From contig CM039505.1 of the NCBI GenBank assembly GCA_022432975.1, forward strand, positions 50,427,897-50,491,896: a stretch of DNA of 64,000 bases, in the 5' to 3' direction. The translations under genes were made by a program, and so were the position numbers. The DNA is from Begonia masoniana (lineage: Eukaryota; Streptophyta; Magnoliopsida; Cucurbitales; Begoniaceae). Under the pieces are notes generated by a model that saw nothing but the letters and a program-made list of their open reading frames with translations, ran no database searches and was not told where the DNA came from. This document shows positions 34,175 through 46,430 of the stretch, in pieces. Every line of letters starts with the position of its first letter. Position 1 is the first letter of the stretch.

Positions 34175-37100
34175 ATCTCCCACTTGGATCAAATTATAAA
34201 CTAATCAATTACACATTATAACTTTATCTTTATGATATCAAATTTTGTTATCATCTAAACAGAGTATACTCTAACAATCTCGTCCATCAATTATATCAAA
34301 TGCAGGACCAAAGCGGCTTTCATCACAATTATCGTAACTAAACCTATCAATGATCACATACATCAACATAACCAAATGACACAGATCAAATATGGATGTG
34401 TAGCATGAAAATTACAAGTGATGTGATTTAACATGCCTATTTTCAACTGGTCCAACCAAAACTTTATTGAGATCATTAAAACTCAAATGCCAGAGTGAAT
34501 TAAATGAATACCTCATAAAATGAATACTGCAGTAACCAAAATATTCATTACAAATATCTATAGAATAGAATCACATAAAAACAAATGACAGACTCCCACT
34601 AAACCTCAATATCTCCAAGAGATACAACTCTCATATGAGCAACATGCTCGTGAAAGACCTTGGGTCGTAATCCCTTAGTTAGCGGATCCGCAATCATGAA
34701 GTCTGTTCCAATATGATCTATAGATATTTGACCACTCTGAACTCTTTCCTTCACAACAAGAAACTTGATGTCTACAAACTTAGACTTTGAGAAACTCCTG
34801 TTGTTGTTTGAAAATATCACAGCTGACTGATTGTCACATAAAATCTGAAGTGGTCTTTCAATACCATTCGAGATTCGCAATCTTGTGACAAAGTTACTCA
34901 GCCATAATGCCTGATTAGATCCCTCATAACATGCTATAAACTCAGCTGCCATAGTAGAAGAGGCCGTAAGTCTTTGTTTGGCACTCTTCCAGGAGATAGC
35001 TCCTCTAGCTAAAAAAAAAATAGCCTGACGTTGACTTCAAGTCATCTTGGCATCCAGCAAAATCAGAGTCAGTATACCCAATGATCTCGAGCTGATCTGA
35101 TTTCTTGTATGTAAGCATGTACTCTTTGGTTCTCTGTAAGTATCTGAGTACCCTTTTTATAGCCTTCCAATGATCCAATCCAGGATTACTCAAGTATCTA
35201 CCCAACATGCCAACTATGTACGCAATATCCAGATGCGTGCATACTTGAGCATACATTAAGCTTCCTACTGCCGAAGCATAAAGAATCTTTTGCATTTCTT
35301 TGACTTCAAAGTCACTTGAAGGGCATTGACTTTTATTTATTTTGTCTCCTTTGGCAACATGGGTATCTCCTGGTTTACATTTTTGCATGTCAAATCTTTT
35401 TAAAACCTTGTCGATATAGCTCTTTTGTGATAATCCAAGTATACCTCGACAACGATCTCGGTATATTTGGATTCCTAATACAAAAGAGGCGTCACCAAGT
35501 CTTTCATTTCAAATTTCTTTGAAAGAAATTTCTTGGTGTCGTGCAATAGGCCTATATCGTTGCATGCTAATAATATGTCATTTACATATAAAACTAGAAA
35601 CATCATTTTATTCCCAATAAATTTGTGGTATACACAATCATCAACTTTATTCACCTCAAAACCATATGAGATGACTGCTTGATGAAATTTGTAATACCAT
35701 TGACGGGAAACTTGTTTTATCCCGTAGATGGATTTCTTTAATTTGCAAACTAAGTCTTTTGATTTATCTGAATCAAAGAACTGGGGTTGCACCATATAGA
35801 TCGTTTCATCAATGTCACCATTGAGAAACGCCGTCTTTACATCCATCTGATATAGCTCTAAATCAAAATGAGCTACTAGTGCCATTATAGTTCTAAAGGA
35901 ATCTTTCGTAGATACCGGAGAGAAAGTTTCCTTGTAGTCAATGCCTTCTCTTTGAATAAAACCCTTAGGAACAAGACGTGCTTTGAATCTCTCAATGTCA
36001 CCTTTTGAATCCCTTTTGGATTTAAAAATCCATTTACAACCGACGGGTTTCAAACCTGCAGGTAACGGGACGAGATCCCAAACGTCATTGTCCTTCATGG
36101 ACTTTAACTCCTCATTCATGGCATCGGTCCACTTTTGAAAATCAGAACTCTTAATGGCTTGGTTGAAAGTGACAGGGTCATCTTCCACCTCACCAAGTTC
36201 CTCATGTTCTTGTAGGAATACGATGTAATCATCCGAAATCGTACTCCTTCTCTCTCTAGTGGACCTCCGTAATGACATATTTTCTTGAGGCTGTTGAGTT
36301 TGTTCTTCAAGAATGACTTCCTGAAGAGATTCAGGAAGTGATTCAACATTGTCTTTTTCATTATCCACTTGATCGAAGTCAAGGGAAACCAAAGGAAGAG
36401 GAACAACTTCCTCCTCAAAGACAATGTCTTCCTTATCTCCCCTCACAAACTCTACATCCTCAAAAAATCGAGCATTTCCCGTTTCAAAGAATGTCCTTAC
36501 AGTGGGATCATAAAATTTGTACCTCATTGACAGTTCAGGATACCCTATAAAATAACAACTAACAGTCCTAGAGTCCAGTTTTTTTTCATTGGGCCTATAA
36601 GACCTTGCCTCAGCTAGACACCCCCACACGTGTAAGTGTTTAAGAACTGGTTTTCGGCCCATCCAACACTCATGTGGGTTTTTGTTAGCCGTCGCCTTAG
36701 TAGGTACCCTGTTAAGGATATAAGCTGCGGTCTTCAGTGCTTCACTTCAGAGGGATTCTGGTAAGGTCGAATGAGCAATCATGCTCCTTACCATGTCTTT
36801 AAGCGTTCTGTTCCGTCTTTAAGCAACACCATTCATGTTGAGCGAACCCGGCATGGTGTACTGAGGAACAATACCACACTCCTCTAGGTATTTAGCAAAT
36901 GGTCCTAGACGTTGTTCACCTGACCCATCATACCGACCATAGTATTCACCACCTCGATCAGATCTGACAACCTTAATCCTTTTGTCAAGCTGATTTTTCA
37001 CCTCAGCTTTAAAGGCTTTGAACACGTCCAAAGATTGAGACTTCTCATGAATGAGATATAGGTAGCCATAACGGGAGTAATCGTCAATGAATGATATGAA

Positions 37101-37865
37101 ATAATGTTGACCATTCCAAGATGCCGTAAGGAAAGGTCCATGTAGGAATGATATTGTCTAAGAGGGGGGTGAATTAGACCTTTTTAAATTTTAATTTCAA
37201 GTCTAACCAAATTTCTCTCTTGAATAAAATACTTATAAATTAATAGCAGACAAACAAATAAAGTAAAGAGAGAGAGAGAGAAATTCGACACCACAGTTTT
37301 TAACGTGGTTCGGCCAAACTGTCTACGTCCACGCTCCAAGGCTCCCCCTTGAAGATTCCTTACTTCTCCTCAACGAGAAATGCTGATCGAACTTTGCAGG
37401 CTTCGATCCACAGCCTTACACAATCCTGGATTGAACTTTACGGGCGTCAATCCACTGCCTTACAGGGTTTTCAGATTTGAATGACAGATTACGCTAATCT
37501 ACAAACTCTCAAAATAGAATCTCAAGTTTTGGAATAGAGAGATGTAGATAAAGAATACAGAGTATGATTCGCACGTTAGGGCTCAGGAAATCAAATTTGC
37601 AAAAGTTCTTTTTCAGTGCTCTAACCTCGGCTTAAATACTCTGTCTGCAAATCGGCTTGACTTCAATGCTCCTTATCCAATAACAGAAACTTAGTTACCG
37701 TTGGAGCAGCTTTCGTACAAATGCAGGTAGCCGTTGCTTTCTGAAAGCGCAAATCGCCCGACGCCATTAATTCTCTGGACTTTAAGCTTCTGGGCGAGGT
37801 ACACTGTAGCTTTCGCGGTATATTTTAAAATCTGGCGGAAGACGTTGCTTTAATATGCTTGAACC

Positions 37866-39068
37866 TAGGGGTGAGCAAGAACCGGACCGAATTGAAGAAC
37901 CGGATTGGAACCGAATTTTTGGTCCGGTTCTGGGTGGTTTTGTATTTTAAAAATTCAAAATTTGGTTTTTTTGTAAGAGAACCGAAAAATTCGGTTCGGT
38001 TTTCGGGTTTAGTGAGACAAACCCGAAAAAAACCCGGACCGAATTTCTTGCCTAATTTCTCTGCGAAATTCGTGGCCTTCAGTTTCATTCTTCGAAAATC
38101 AGGGCAAACTTCGCTCTCTAGTCTCTGCGAAGTGCGAACCCTCGCCAGTCACCCAGCGCCGAACCCCCATCGCCGACGCCGACGCCACTCTCTATCTTTC
38201 TCTTCTCGCACTTCACAGTCGCTCGACGCCCAAGCCCCAACCACTCTCTCTGCTCGCACCTCGCATCGCAGCATCGTGCCCGTCTTCGTCAGACTGAAGG
38301 AAGAATTGAGTCACCAACGCCGATTAAGGTAAGCTCTGGTCAGAACGGTTTCCAGCGAGTAGCTCGGTGTCACTCTCTCAGTTCATCGCTCCTCGGCAGC
38401 CATTAGAGCTCCATTTTTCCTGCAGATTTTATCGCACCAAAAAACAAATTATGGGCGTCAATCATCTCTTTCGTTCCAGTATCAGAACCCAGGTGTCAGA
38501 TTATCTTCTTTTTTCGTTTTTAATTTTTTTCAAGTTGTTTTCTGCCTCTTTGCCCATTCTGTTTCTTCGTATATTATTGGGGATCGCGTTGTGGCTCTCA
38601 TATCCTTCCTGGTTTTTCTTTTTCGCCCCACTGAATCAAGTAATGAAGTTTTCTTCTTCTTTTCTCATGTAAAGGAAAATGCTTTCGATTACCCTTTTGA
38701 TTTTGCAATTGCTGAACAATGTGTGTGATTGATTTTCTCCGGAAAGTTTTGTTTTTTGTTCTCTGTTGATGCTCCTTTTATTGTTATTCACTGTGATGTT
38801 TGTGTGCTGATGTTTGCGTGCTTGATGTCAATGAACCGAGTGATTAATTGATTCATGAAATTTTCATCCTTTTGAGATTTTTAAAAAATAAAATTGAAAT
38901 GAGAAAACCGAATTCGGACCAGAACCGGAACCGAAAATCTGGTCCAAATCTGGTCCAGTCCTTAAAAAAATTAAAACGGTCCTGGTCCTGAAAATTGAAA
39001 ACCGAATTTTATTAATGCAGTCCCAATTTTCTCAAAAACCGGACCGGACCGGTTTTTGCTCACCCCTA
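37866..39068. mobile_element. Non-autonomous hAT-like DNA transposon
   Basis: 8-bp target duplication CTTGAACC (37858-37865 and 39069-39076) and terminal inverted repeat TAGGGGTGAGCAA, both hallmarks of hAT elements. Subterminal regions are full of ACCGG/CCGGT words in both directions. No transposase. The interior 38060-38660 has a different, gene-like composition: a CT-rich stretch, a donor AAGGTAAGC near 38330, an acceptor CTGCAG near 38425, then a short ATG exon (MGVNHLFRSSIRTQ) from about 38452 ending at a GT. This resembles a captured first part of a host gene. Confidence 0.88.
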
Positions 39069-39179
39069 CTTGAACCGGCTTCGTTAGATGTAATGTTGTG
39101 AAGATTGAGCCGAAACGGTGGATGCAGCTTTAGAAGTTGAACCGCTGTCGGAAGATACAGCATTAAACAACTGAACCTC

Positions 39180-39720
39180 TATCGGAAGATGTAGATATAA
39201 AGTCTTCTTCCTTTGTCGTTTAGTGACCGGAGGACTTCGTCATTTAAATCATCTGCCTTTGTCGTTTAGTAAGCGAAGGAGGTCTTCTTCGAAATCTTTC
39301 GCCTTTGTCGTTTAGCGAGCGGAGGAGGTCTTCATCGAAGTCTTTCGCCTTTGTCGTTTAGCGAGCGAAGGATGTCAACCTTGTAGGAATGCTCTGAGGA
39401 TTTCTTCTTTTGTCGTCTAGCGATCGGAGGACGTAGTCATTAAGAGCTTCGCCTTTCTGTCGTATTCCTATCGGTGGACTTCGGCGTTAAACGACTTCTT
39501 CTTTTGTCGTTTTCCTATCGGTGGACTTCGGCGTTGAACGACTTCTTCTTTTGTCGTTTTCCTATCGGTGGACTTCGGCTTTGAGCGACTTCTTCTTTTA
39601 ATATATTAAATCACCGGTGGACTTAGGCATTACACTCATCCGCCTTTGTCGTCTTCCCATCGGATGATGCAGCGTTAAACACCATCGGATGATGCAGCGT
39701 TAAACACCATCGGATGATGT
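39180..39720. repeat. Tandem repeats in the solo LTR
   Basis: Several copies of a unit of about 47 bp with CTTCTTCTTTTGTCGTTTTC and CGGTGGACTTCGGC, preceded by related longer units (TTTGTCGTTTAGCGAGCG), and followed by three copies of a 25-bp unit ACCATCGGATGATGCAGCG at about 39658-39720. Confidence 0.8.
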
Positions 39721-42470
39721 AGTACTTTGTTTATCAATTTATTTTTTACAGCCCTGTTTTCATATTAAGAACATGTACACTTAACATATTCATTAGATAA
39801 CTAAAATACCCTTTTTCAAGAATATTTCCAACAGATAAATCTCATATTCATAAATCATTAGTTTCAAACGTAATAAATATAATCAAATTACTTTAACATA
39901 TAAACACATCATCAAAAACATATTTAGACTTAAACACCATTTAAGTCAACAGTCCACATATATCTGTATGTATCAATTCAAGGACTTCTGAAGCTCGGTT
40001 AGCTTCTAATCTCCTTACACTTGTTTGTTTCCCTTTAATACAACTGACACAAACCTTGAAGTCAGTCATATCAAGAGGGCCCAAAATTTCGTCTGACACA
40101 AGCTTTTCAATTCTCTTTTGAGAGATGTGACCTAAACGCTTGTACCATAACGAAGCTGAATCATTATTAGTTAATTTACGTTTTGTACCTCTTGAATCAG
40201 TATGCAAGGTTTCATTAAATGAAGCTATGGTTTCTAGTATATATAGATTGTCATAAACAGATAAAAAATCCAGAACCCATTATATTTGAATTTAATGACA
40301 AACTGAATTTTCCATTTCCAAATGAACAAGAATAACCAAATTTGTCCAATGCAGAAATGGAAATTAAATTCCGTCTGAAAGACGGTACAACAAAAGTATT
40401 ATTTAAATCTAAAAATTGTCCATATTTTAATAACAATCTAAAATCTCCGATAGCTTCAACTTCAACTGATTTGCCATCATCCACAAAGATGAATCTTTCA
40501 GCATCATTCGGCTTTCGGCAATTCAGGAAACCCTGCATAGACATACTAATATGAGTGGTAGCACCCGAATCTAACCACCACGTATGTCTTGATACAGAAA
40601 CCAAATTAACTTCAGAACAAACAAGGTTGAGAAGTGTACCAACAACTTCTTTCTTCATTTTATTTCCTTTATCTTTGGAAGATGATGCCAAATGAGCACT
40701 TTCTGTCCGATCATGCTCAATCCTCTCTTCCTCTTGGACACAATGAGATATTAATTCATTAAGTGTCCACTTATCCTTCTGGCAGTTATAACTGATCTTA
40801 AACTGCCCAAACTGAGGAGGAAGAGAAATCAAGACTAAGTGAACAAGCATGTCATCAGACAACTCTAACTTAAGTTCCTTAAGTCTTGAAGCAAGATGAG
40901 ACATTTCCATTATGTACTCCCTAATATTCTCTTTTCCATTATACTTGAGTGAGACAAGCTTAGCTAAAATCGTGCATGTCTCAGCCTTCTCGTTTTTCTC
41001 AAAATGTTTCTCAAGTTCTGCAAGGAATGTTTTGACATCAGTGTCTTCCGACATATTGCCCCGAAATGCTTCTAGAATGGCGCGCTTTATGATCATTAGA
41101 CTTACACGATTCGAACGCTCCCACTTTTCCAGCTCCCTTTTATCATCAAGGGTACTTGATGCTGAAAGAGGTGGGAAGCGTGCAACCCTAAGTGCTATGT
41201 CAAGATCCATGCACCCGAGAACAATCATAACGTTCTCTTTCCAGACTTTATAGTTGGTCCGTTAAGCATAGGAACTGCATTAACGTTACCTATTATACTT
41301 GAGATGTTAACTGTAACAACAGAGAAAATGAAATAACATTATCTCACGAATTAATATGCATATACATGACAATGATATAACTCAAAATGTAGTGCATCCA
41401 TCAACAAGAAACCGGCACAACATTAACACTTAGTCTTTTGACTAAAAGTGTTAACTTGTAATTGACAACTTGGTCCAGTATATAAACATTGACAATAAGA
41501 CCTGTCAAACAATGAACTCATTGTTGGACAAGTTTAATGTTCACATGGCAGCCTAATAATTGTCACATGTTTTAATACTGCTAACAAGCCATGCAACTGT
41601 ACAAACATCAACCTTCCTTTGGGCCGATCGAAATTCATACAATGCATGTCTTATGCCCAACATATAAAAATAGAATAATTCAAGCAAGAGAGACTAATTT
41701 TATAGCATGTTACCCAACCATCCTATTTTACAATGTAAGACTTATTAAAATTGCACCAAAAAAGAGTTAAGGAAATTCATATACATACATATTCAATAGC
41801 TAGGCAACCATAGTAGTTAATCAATAAACCAAATGATCAACCAACCTAGAATGGATGGTTCATATCAGCCAAAAACTGGGCAAAAAAACAGGGCGAAACG
41901 GGGTGAACCGAGCCCTGAATTATCCAGAACAGTCATTAAAAAAAACCCAAAGTAGCCGAACCAAAGTGAACCAGGGCCCATTTAACCAAATGGATCAGTC
42001 AATTTTTTTTTTTAGACCGGACCGAACCGAACCGGTCTGGGTTGAACCAACCAAGGAACCAGTTCGAACCATAACCGAACCGAGTTGGTTTGGTCCGAGT
42101 GGGTCCGAACCCAAATGGTTTTGTCCGATTTGGACCAAACCTAACCCAATCAGACCGAATCGACCCAAACCACCGGAGAGGGGCTGCGAACCAGCAATGA
42201 AAATCGCCGAAATCTCACCAATTCCAGTGGATTTTCACCACAAAATTGTCCGATTTATCAAAATAACGATAGATCGGGCAATTAACCTTAACGTGCATCA
42301 ACAAAAAATCAATTTTAAGACATCAAAACATGCATTCTAGCGGAATTAGATGCAAAAAATATAGCCCTAAAAATAATTCCAAAAATTAAAAAAAATTGAT
42401 GCTTTTTCGGATTTCAAGCAAAAAAAAAATCGATTACTTGTAGTCTAACGTAACCGGCTCTGATATCAAT

Positions 42471-42979
42471 TGTTAGATTCAATAAAAATAACCAGAGTAA
42501 TTGAATCTAGAATAAATTTCATAATCTGAAGAGAGCGAGAGCCCAATTCTTGAATCGATATGTTAGAAATTACAAGTAAATCGATAAAGCGAGAATGACA
42601 TACCCGGATCCATTGATTGAATGCAAAATATTTTAGATCGGGTACGTAGATCTTCCGATTCGTCAATCGCCCTCTCTAATGTCTCTCTAGAAAGATGGAG
42701 GTTCTAAGAGGCAAAAGGTTCAATTGAGAATTGAGGACCATAACCCTATATTAAACCTAATTGAGTAATTTACCAGTTTGCCCATCACAAATTGGTAAAT
42801 TACCCCTGGTGTCTTTACACATTATAATATATCCATATTATATTTATTATACTCTAAAGTCCATTGAAACTATATTAAATCACTTTAATATGGACTTAAA
42901 CTTGATGATAACATAATGTATAATTTATAGTTTAACAATTTAGATCCAACTAGAATTATAAATCCTTATAATTCTAACA
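42471..42979 (-). repeat. 5' LTR of copia B
   Basis: 509 bp, the same as 33666-34174 apart from nine base differences noted by eye, equal to 1.8 percent. Confidence 0.95.
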
Positions 42980-43715
42980 CTAAGAACACCCCCTAGCAGC
43001 AACAAGCTCGGGGTGTAATCTAGTGGCTTCATCCAGGCACTACGCGCAGATGAAGCACCGAGAGAAAGCTCTCTTAGTCGCTCGCGGAGAGCGCTCTGAA
43101 CAAGAAGAAAACTCTTCTGCAAATTTCTAAATATTCAACTGATTGGCTAACGTTTTACAAGGGTGGAAGAGAAACTTAAATACAAGAGGAAGAAGAAGGA
43201 GAGAAACGCCTGAAGGATCGTCAAGCAACGACTACATTTCTAGCCGTTGAAGCTTCTGCAGAAAGGCTCTTGTTCCGGTTCACTGGGCAGCAAACTTCTA
43301 AGGTCGGTTCAGCTTGATTCTCTGTTGGTTTGGCCGGTTCAGTCTTGGTTCTCCTTTGGTTTGGCCAGTTCAGCCATGGTTCTCCTTTGATTTGGTCAGT
43401 TCAGCTTGGTTCCTCTTAGTTTGACCGTTGGTTCACCTTCCTTTTGAAGATTATTACAAAAAATACATTCTAAAAGGCTAAAGTTTGCCAATTAACGAGT
43501 TTTAAACAAAACTAAAGTTTCCTAAAAATATATAATTAAATACAATGCTTGTTTACATAATTTGAATTAAAGGAAAACAAATTCCTTCATTAATTCTTCC
43601 CAAGCCTTGAGAATCCACTTACCTACAAAATTCCACAAGTCCATTAGAGAGATAAAATAAATAAATAATTACGTACCTTGACTTGTGTACGATGGATCGG
43701 GCCGTGGGCATATCA

Positions 43716-46430
43716 TCTCACCATTTCACCCCCGACCTGAATATGCTGGACTCGGCTTCACCGTACTCAAGCGATGATCAAATTACAGTTGGCAATGATA
43801 AACTCTCACCTATCTCTAATGTTGGTTCTGCCACTTTACACAGTTATTCCTCTCCATTAATTCTACGCACAGTCTATCATTCTCCTTCTCTGTAAAAGAA
43901 CTTACGTAGCGTTTCATAACTCTATCTAGATAATAAAGCCTTTATTGAGTTTCACTCTTCCTTTTTTGTGGTGAAACATCAGGTGTCTCAAAAATTCTCC
44001 TCCGGGGAATCCTTGACAACGGTCTTTATCGCGTTTGCTCTCCTCCTCCATGTCGGACCTCATCTGCCCAGCTTCATATTGTCTCCAGCAACCTCCAATC
44101 TATGACATTCTCGCTTGGGGCATCCCTCATCCTCTGTTGTTAAATCAGTTTTATCTATTTGTAATTTGTCATCTAATTCGTCTGAACTCAAAGACTTTTG
44201 TTCATCATGTTTGTTAGCTAAATCTCACAAATTATCGTTTTGTAACTCTATGTCTAATGCTTCTTCCATGTTTGATCTGGTTTATACTGATTTGTGAGGT
44301 CCCTCACCTATTTCATCCATTATTGGTGTGAAGTATTTTATTCTGTTTATTGATGATTATTGCAGGTTTACCTGGATTTATCATCTCAATTCCAAAACTG
44401 AAGCTTACAACACCTTCATCACATTTCAAAAAATGATTCTCACTCAATTTGATTGCAAAATTAAACGAGTTTGATCTGATTGGGGTGATGAATTCCGATC
44501 CCTTTCCAAATGGTTTTCAACTCAAGAGATTTTACATGAAATTTCTTGTCCATACACCCTTGAACAAAACAAACGTGTTGAACGTAAAAATTGACACGTT
44601 GTTGAAACAAGTCTTACCCTCCTTGCTCAAGCATCAATGGCCTTATCTTTCTGGCCATTTGCCTTTAGCACTGCAGTCTACCTAATTAATCAACTTCCCT
44701 CCAAACTTCTCTCCCATCAATCTCCATTTCAAATACTCTACACCAAAATTCCATCTTACTCTCATCTTCGAATTTTTTATTGCCAGTGTTTTCCGTTCTT
44801 ACGACCGTACAACTCTCACAAATTGGAGTTTCAGTCGAATTCCTGTGTATTTCTAGGTTACAGTAGCTCTCACAAAGGCTATATTTGATTTCAACTTTCA
44901 ACTGATCAACTATATGTCTCATGACATGTAGTTTTCAATGAAACCTTGTTTCCCTTCCCAACCAACTCCACTTCTACTATACCGTCACCTACAGTTCCCA
45001 TTGTTACTACTTTATCATTTTCTACTATTAATCCCTTATCTCCTCATTCCCCAACTAGCACTCCACCAGTCTCTACTCCTACCAACACTGCCATCCCCTC
45101 TCCATCTGTCCCTCCGCTCTCTTCATCTCTAGTTGACCCACCTGCCCTATTACCCACTCCGCCACCTGTAAATGATTATCAAATGATTACGCGGTCAAAG
45201 TCTGGCATAGTTCCCACATGTAGTTTTCAATGAAACCTTGTTTCCCTTCCCGACCAACTCCACTTCTACTATACCGTCACCTACAGTTCCCATTGTTACT
45301 ACTTTATCATTTTCTACTATTAATCCCTTATCTCCTCATTCCCCAACTAGCACTCCACCAGTCTCTACTCCTACCAACACTGCCATCCCCTCTCCATCTG
45401 TCCCTCCGCTCTCTTCATCTCTAGTTGACCTGCCCTATTACCCACTCCGCCACCTGTAAATGATTATCAAATGATTACGCGGTCAAAGTCTGGCATATTT
45501 AAACCGAAAGTTCTCTTCAGTACCACAACCAACTTACCGTGTGAATCGTCATCTTTCAGTGAAGCCTCTAAACATGATGAGTGGTGTGTGGCGATGCAAA
45601 TTGAGTTCAATGCTCTTCAGTCTCAAGGTACTTGGACACTTGTTCCCAAACCCATTACCTCTCAGATTATTGATTCAAAGTGGGTTTATCGGATTAAACT
45701 TCGTCTGGATGGTTCAGTCAATAGACTCAAAGCCAGGTTGGTCGCCAAAGGCTTCTAACAAACACAGGGAATTGATTTTCATGAGACTTTTAGTCCAGTC
45801 ATCAAACCCACCACTATTCGACTTCTTCTTAGTCTTGTCGTTTCTCGACAATGGCCCATCAAATAGTTAGACTTTCAAAATGTCTTCCTTCACGGTGATC
45901 TTTTGGAAGATGTGTATATACTTCAACCACAAGGTTTTGTTGACCCTACTCGGCCAGACTATGTATGTAAACTTTATCGATCCATATATGATTTGAAACA
46001 ATCTCCTTGAGCATGGTTCCTCAAACTCAATACCCTTCTGCTCAATTGGGGTTTTCTTGGTTCCAAGGCTGATACGTCCATGTTTATCTATCATACTGCA
46101 TCTCATATTATTGTGGTTTTGGTATATGTTGATGATATTATTGTAACAGGTTCATCCCGTTCTCTCATATCTCAGCTGATCACTCACATGTCTCAGCTGT
46201 TTGCTATCAAGGATCTCGACAACCTGCATTTCTTTTTGGGGATTGAAGTTCATCGTCAGTCTCATGGTTTACATCTTAGTCAAACTAAATATATCCGAGA
46301 CTTACTCACGAATAGAGGCTTACTTGACTCCAAGCCTCAGCCTACTTCTCTTGTTTTGCCACCGCTCTTTATTCATGCTGGTACGCCTCTCCCTAATGCT
46401 ATTGAATATCGTAGTATTATTGGTGCGTTG
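43716..46430 (+). pseudogene. protease end, integrase and reverse transcriptase of copia A
   Basis: Continues the protein interrupted at 33304. Protease end: DQITVGNDKLSPISNVGS. Integrase zinc part: GHPSSSVVKSVLS with CSSCLLAKSHKLSF (44110-44250). Integrase core: DLVYTDL, FIDDYCRFTWIYHL, and a decayed ERKN block near 44580. A proline/serine-rich linker is duplicated in tandem. Reverse transcriptase: DSKWVYRIKLRLDG, LVYVDDIIVTGSS (46110-46150), KDLDNLHFFLGIEVHR. At least eight frameshifts or stops. The last readable block is EYRSIIGAL, after which copia C begins. Confidence 0.88.
44925..45505 (+). repeat. 292-bp tandem duplication in copia A
   Basis: 44925-45216 is repeated from 45217 to about 45500, starting CATGTAGTTTTCAATGAAAC in both. 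The second copy lacks 4 bp (GTTGACCTGCCC against GTTGACCCACCTGCCC). The duplicated part is the Pro/Ser/Thr-rich linker between integrase and reverse transcriptase, which explains the near-identical short frames at 44946 and 45238. Confidence 0.9.

Larger units (their letters stand above)
37141..39951 (-). mobile_element. Solo LTR inside copia B, carrying a hAT-like element
   Basis: Target duplication GTCCA (37136-37140 and 39952-39956). Ends are TGTAGGAATG and AAGTCAACA. Without the hAT-like element it is about 1.6 kb. The block GAGGGGGGTGAATTAGAC near 37165 and AACGTGGTTCGGCC near 37301 are words I associate with long LTRs of plant elements. 39180-39720 is a cluster of tandem repeats. No coding region. 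Its removal rejoins the HTDICGP block of the copia B integrase. Confidence 0.85.
34599..41340 (-). pseudogene. gag-pol remnants of copia B
   Basis: Reading the minus strand: gag (41340-40660, ALRVARFPPL, KWERSNRVSLMIIKRAILEAF, NIREYIMEMSHLASRLKEL). It runs directly into protease (WWLDSGATTHISMSM near 40590) with the zinc knuckle missing, so a short deletion has joined them. The integrase zinc part (SLWYKRLGHISQKRIEKL) is at 40207-39957, then an insertion at 37141-39951. The integrase core continues at 37140 (DVFKAFKAEVKNQ, VVRSDRGGEYYG). Reverse transcriptase is at 36662-35475 (WIFKSKRDS, LVLYVNDILL; note N in place of the first D of the YVDD box). RNase H ends at 34599 (AAEFIACYEG). Frameshifts near 41255, 35485 and 35010, plus stops in the integrase at about 36834 and 36750. 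Dead element. Confidence 0.9.
33666..42979 (-). mobile_element. Ty1/copia element B, 9.3 kb including a nested insertion
   Basis: Target duplication CTAAG (33661-33665 and 42980-42984). LTRs of 509 bp: 33666-34174 (3') and 42471-42979 (5'), with 9 differences by eye. The polypurine tract is next to 34175 and the primer-binding site, with one mismatch (TGATATCAGAGC), at 42457-42468. Without the 2.8-kb solo LTR inside, the element is about 6.5 kb. Between primer site and gag lies about 1.1 kb of leader (41340-42456) with a CCGAACC-rich block near 42015-42180. Confidence 0.94.
33305..43715 (-). mobile_element. Solo LTR of about 1.1 kb, split by copia B
   Basis: Target duplication TCTCA (33300-33304 and 43716-43720). 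Ends are TGATAGGATC... and ...GGCATATCA, so TGATA/TATCA is the inverted end pair. The two parts are 33305-33665 (361 bp) and 42980-43715 (736 bp); the five bases CTAAG are counted twice because of the later insertion. No coding region. Minus orientation is a guess. Removing the whole segment restores the frame of copia A, which is the strongest support. Frames inside (for example 33304-33699) are chance. Confidence 0.83.
31239..46430 (+). mobile_element. Ty1/copia element A, 3'-truncated, with nested insertions
   Basis: The 5' LTR (31239-32229, interrupted by a TRIM) starts TGTTAGTG and ends GTCTAACA. A degenerate primer-binding site, TGTATCAGAGC, follows. gag lies at 32284-33090. Zinc knuckle and protease start (WYMNSGTS) reach 33304. 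The coding sequence resumes in frame at 43721 after a 10.4-kb insertion (33305-43715, target duplication TCTCA), with SHHFTPDLN. Integrase and reverse transcriptase follow until 46430, where copia C cuts in after the residues G-A-L of the YRSIIGAL block. RNase H and the 3' LTR are not found. Many frameshifts: this is the oldest element of the nest. Confidence 0.88.

Noticed and set aside
37859..38332. 157-codon frame with Arg/Pro-rich tail
   Set aside because: Starts in the hAT inverted repeat and crosses its subterminal repeats; only the later captured part may derive from a gene.
41855..42340. 161-codon frame rich in Pro, Glu and Arg
   Set aside because: Product of the CCGAACC-rich low-complexity block in the leader of copia B.
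45867..46106. Antisense frame in copia A
   Set aside because: Shadow of the decayed reverse transcriptase on the plus strand.
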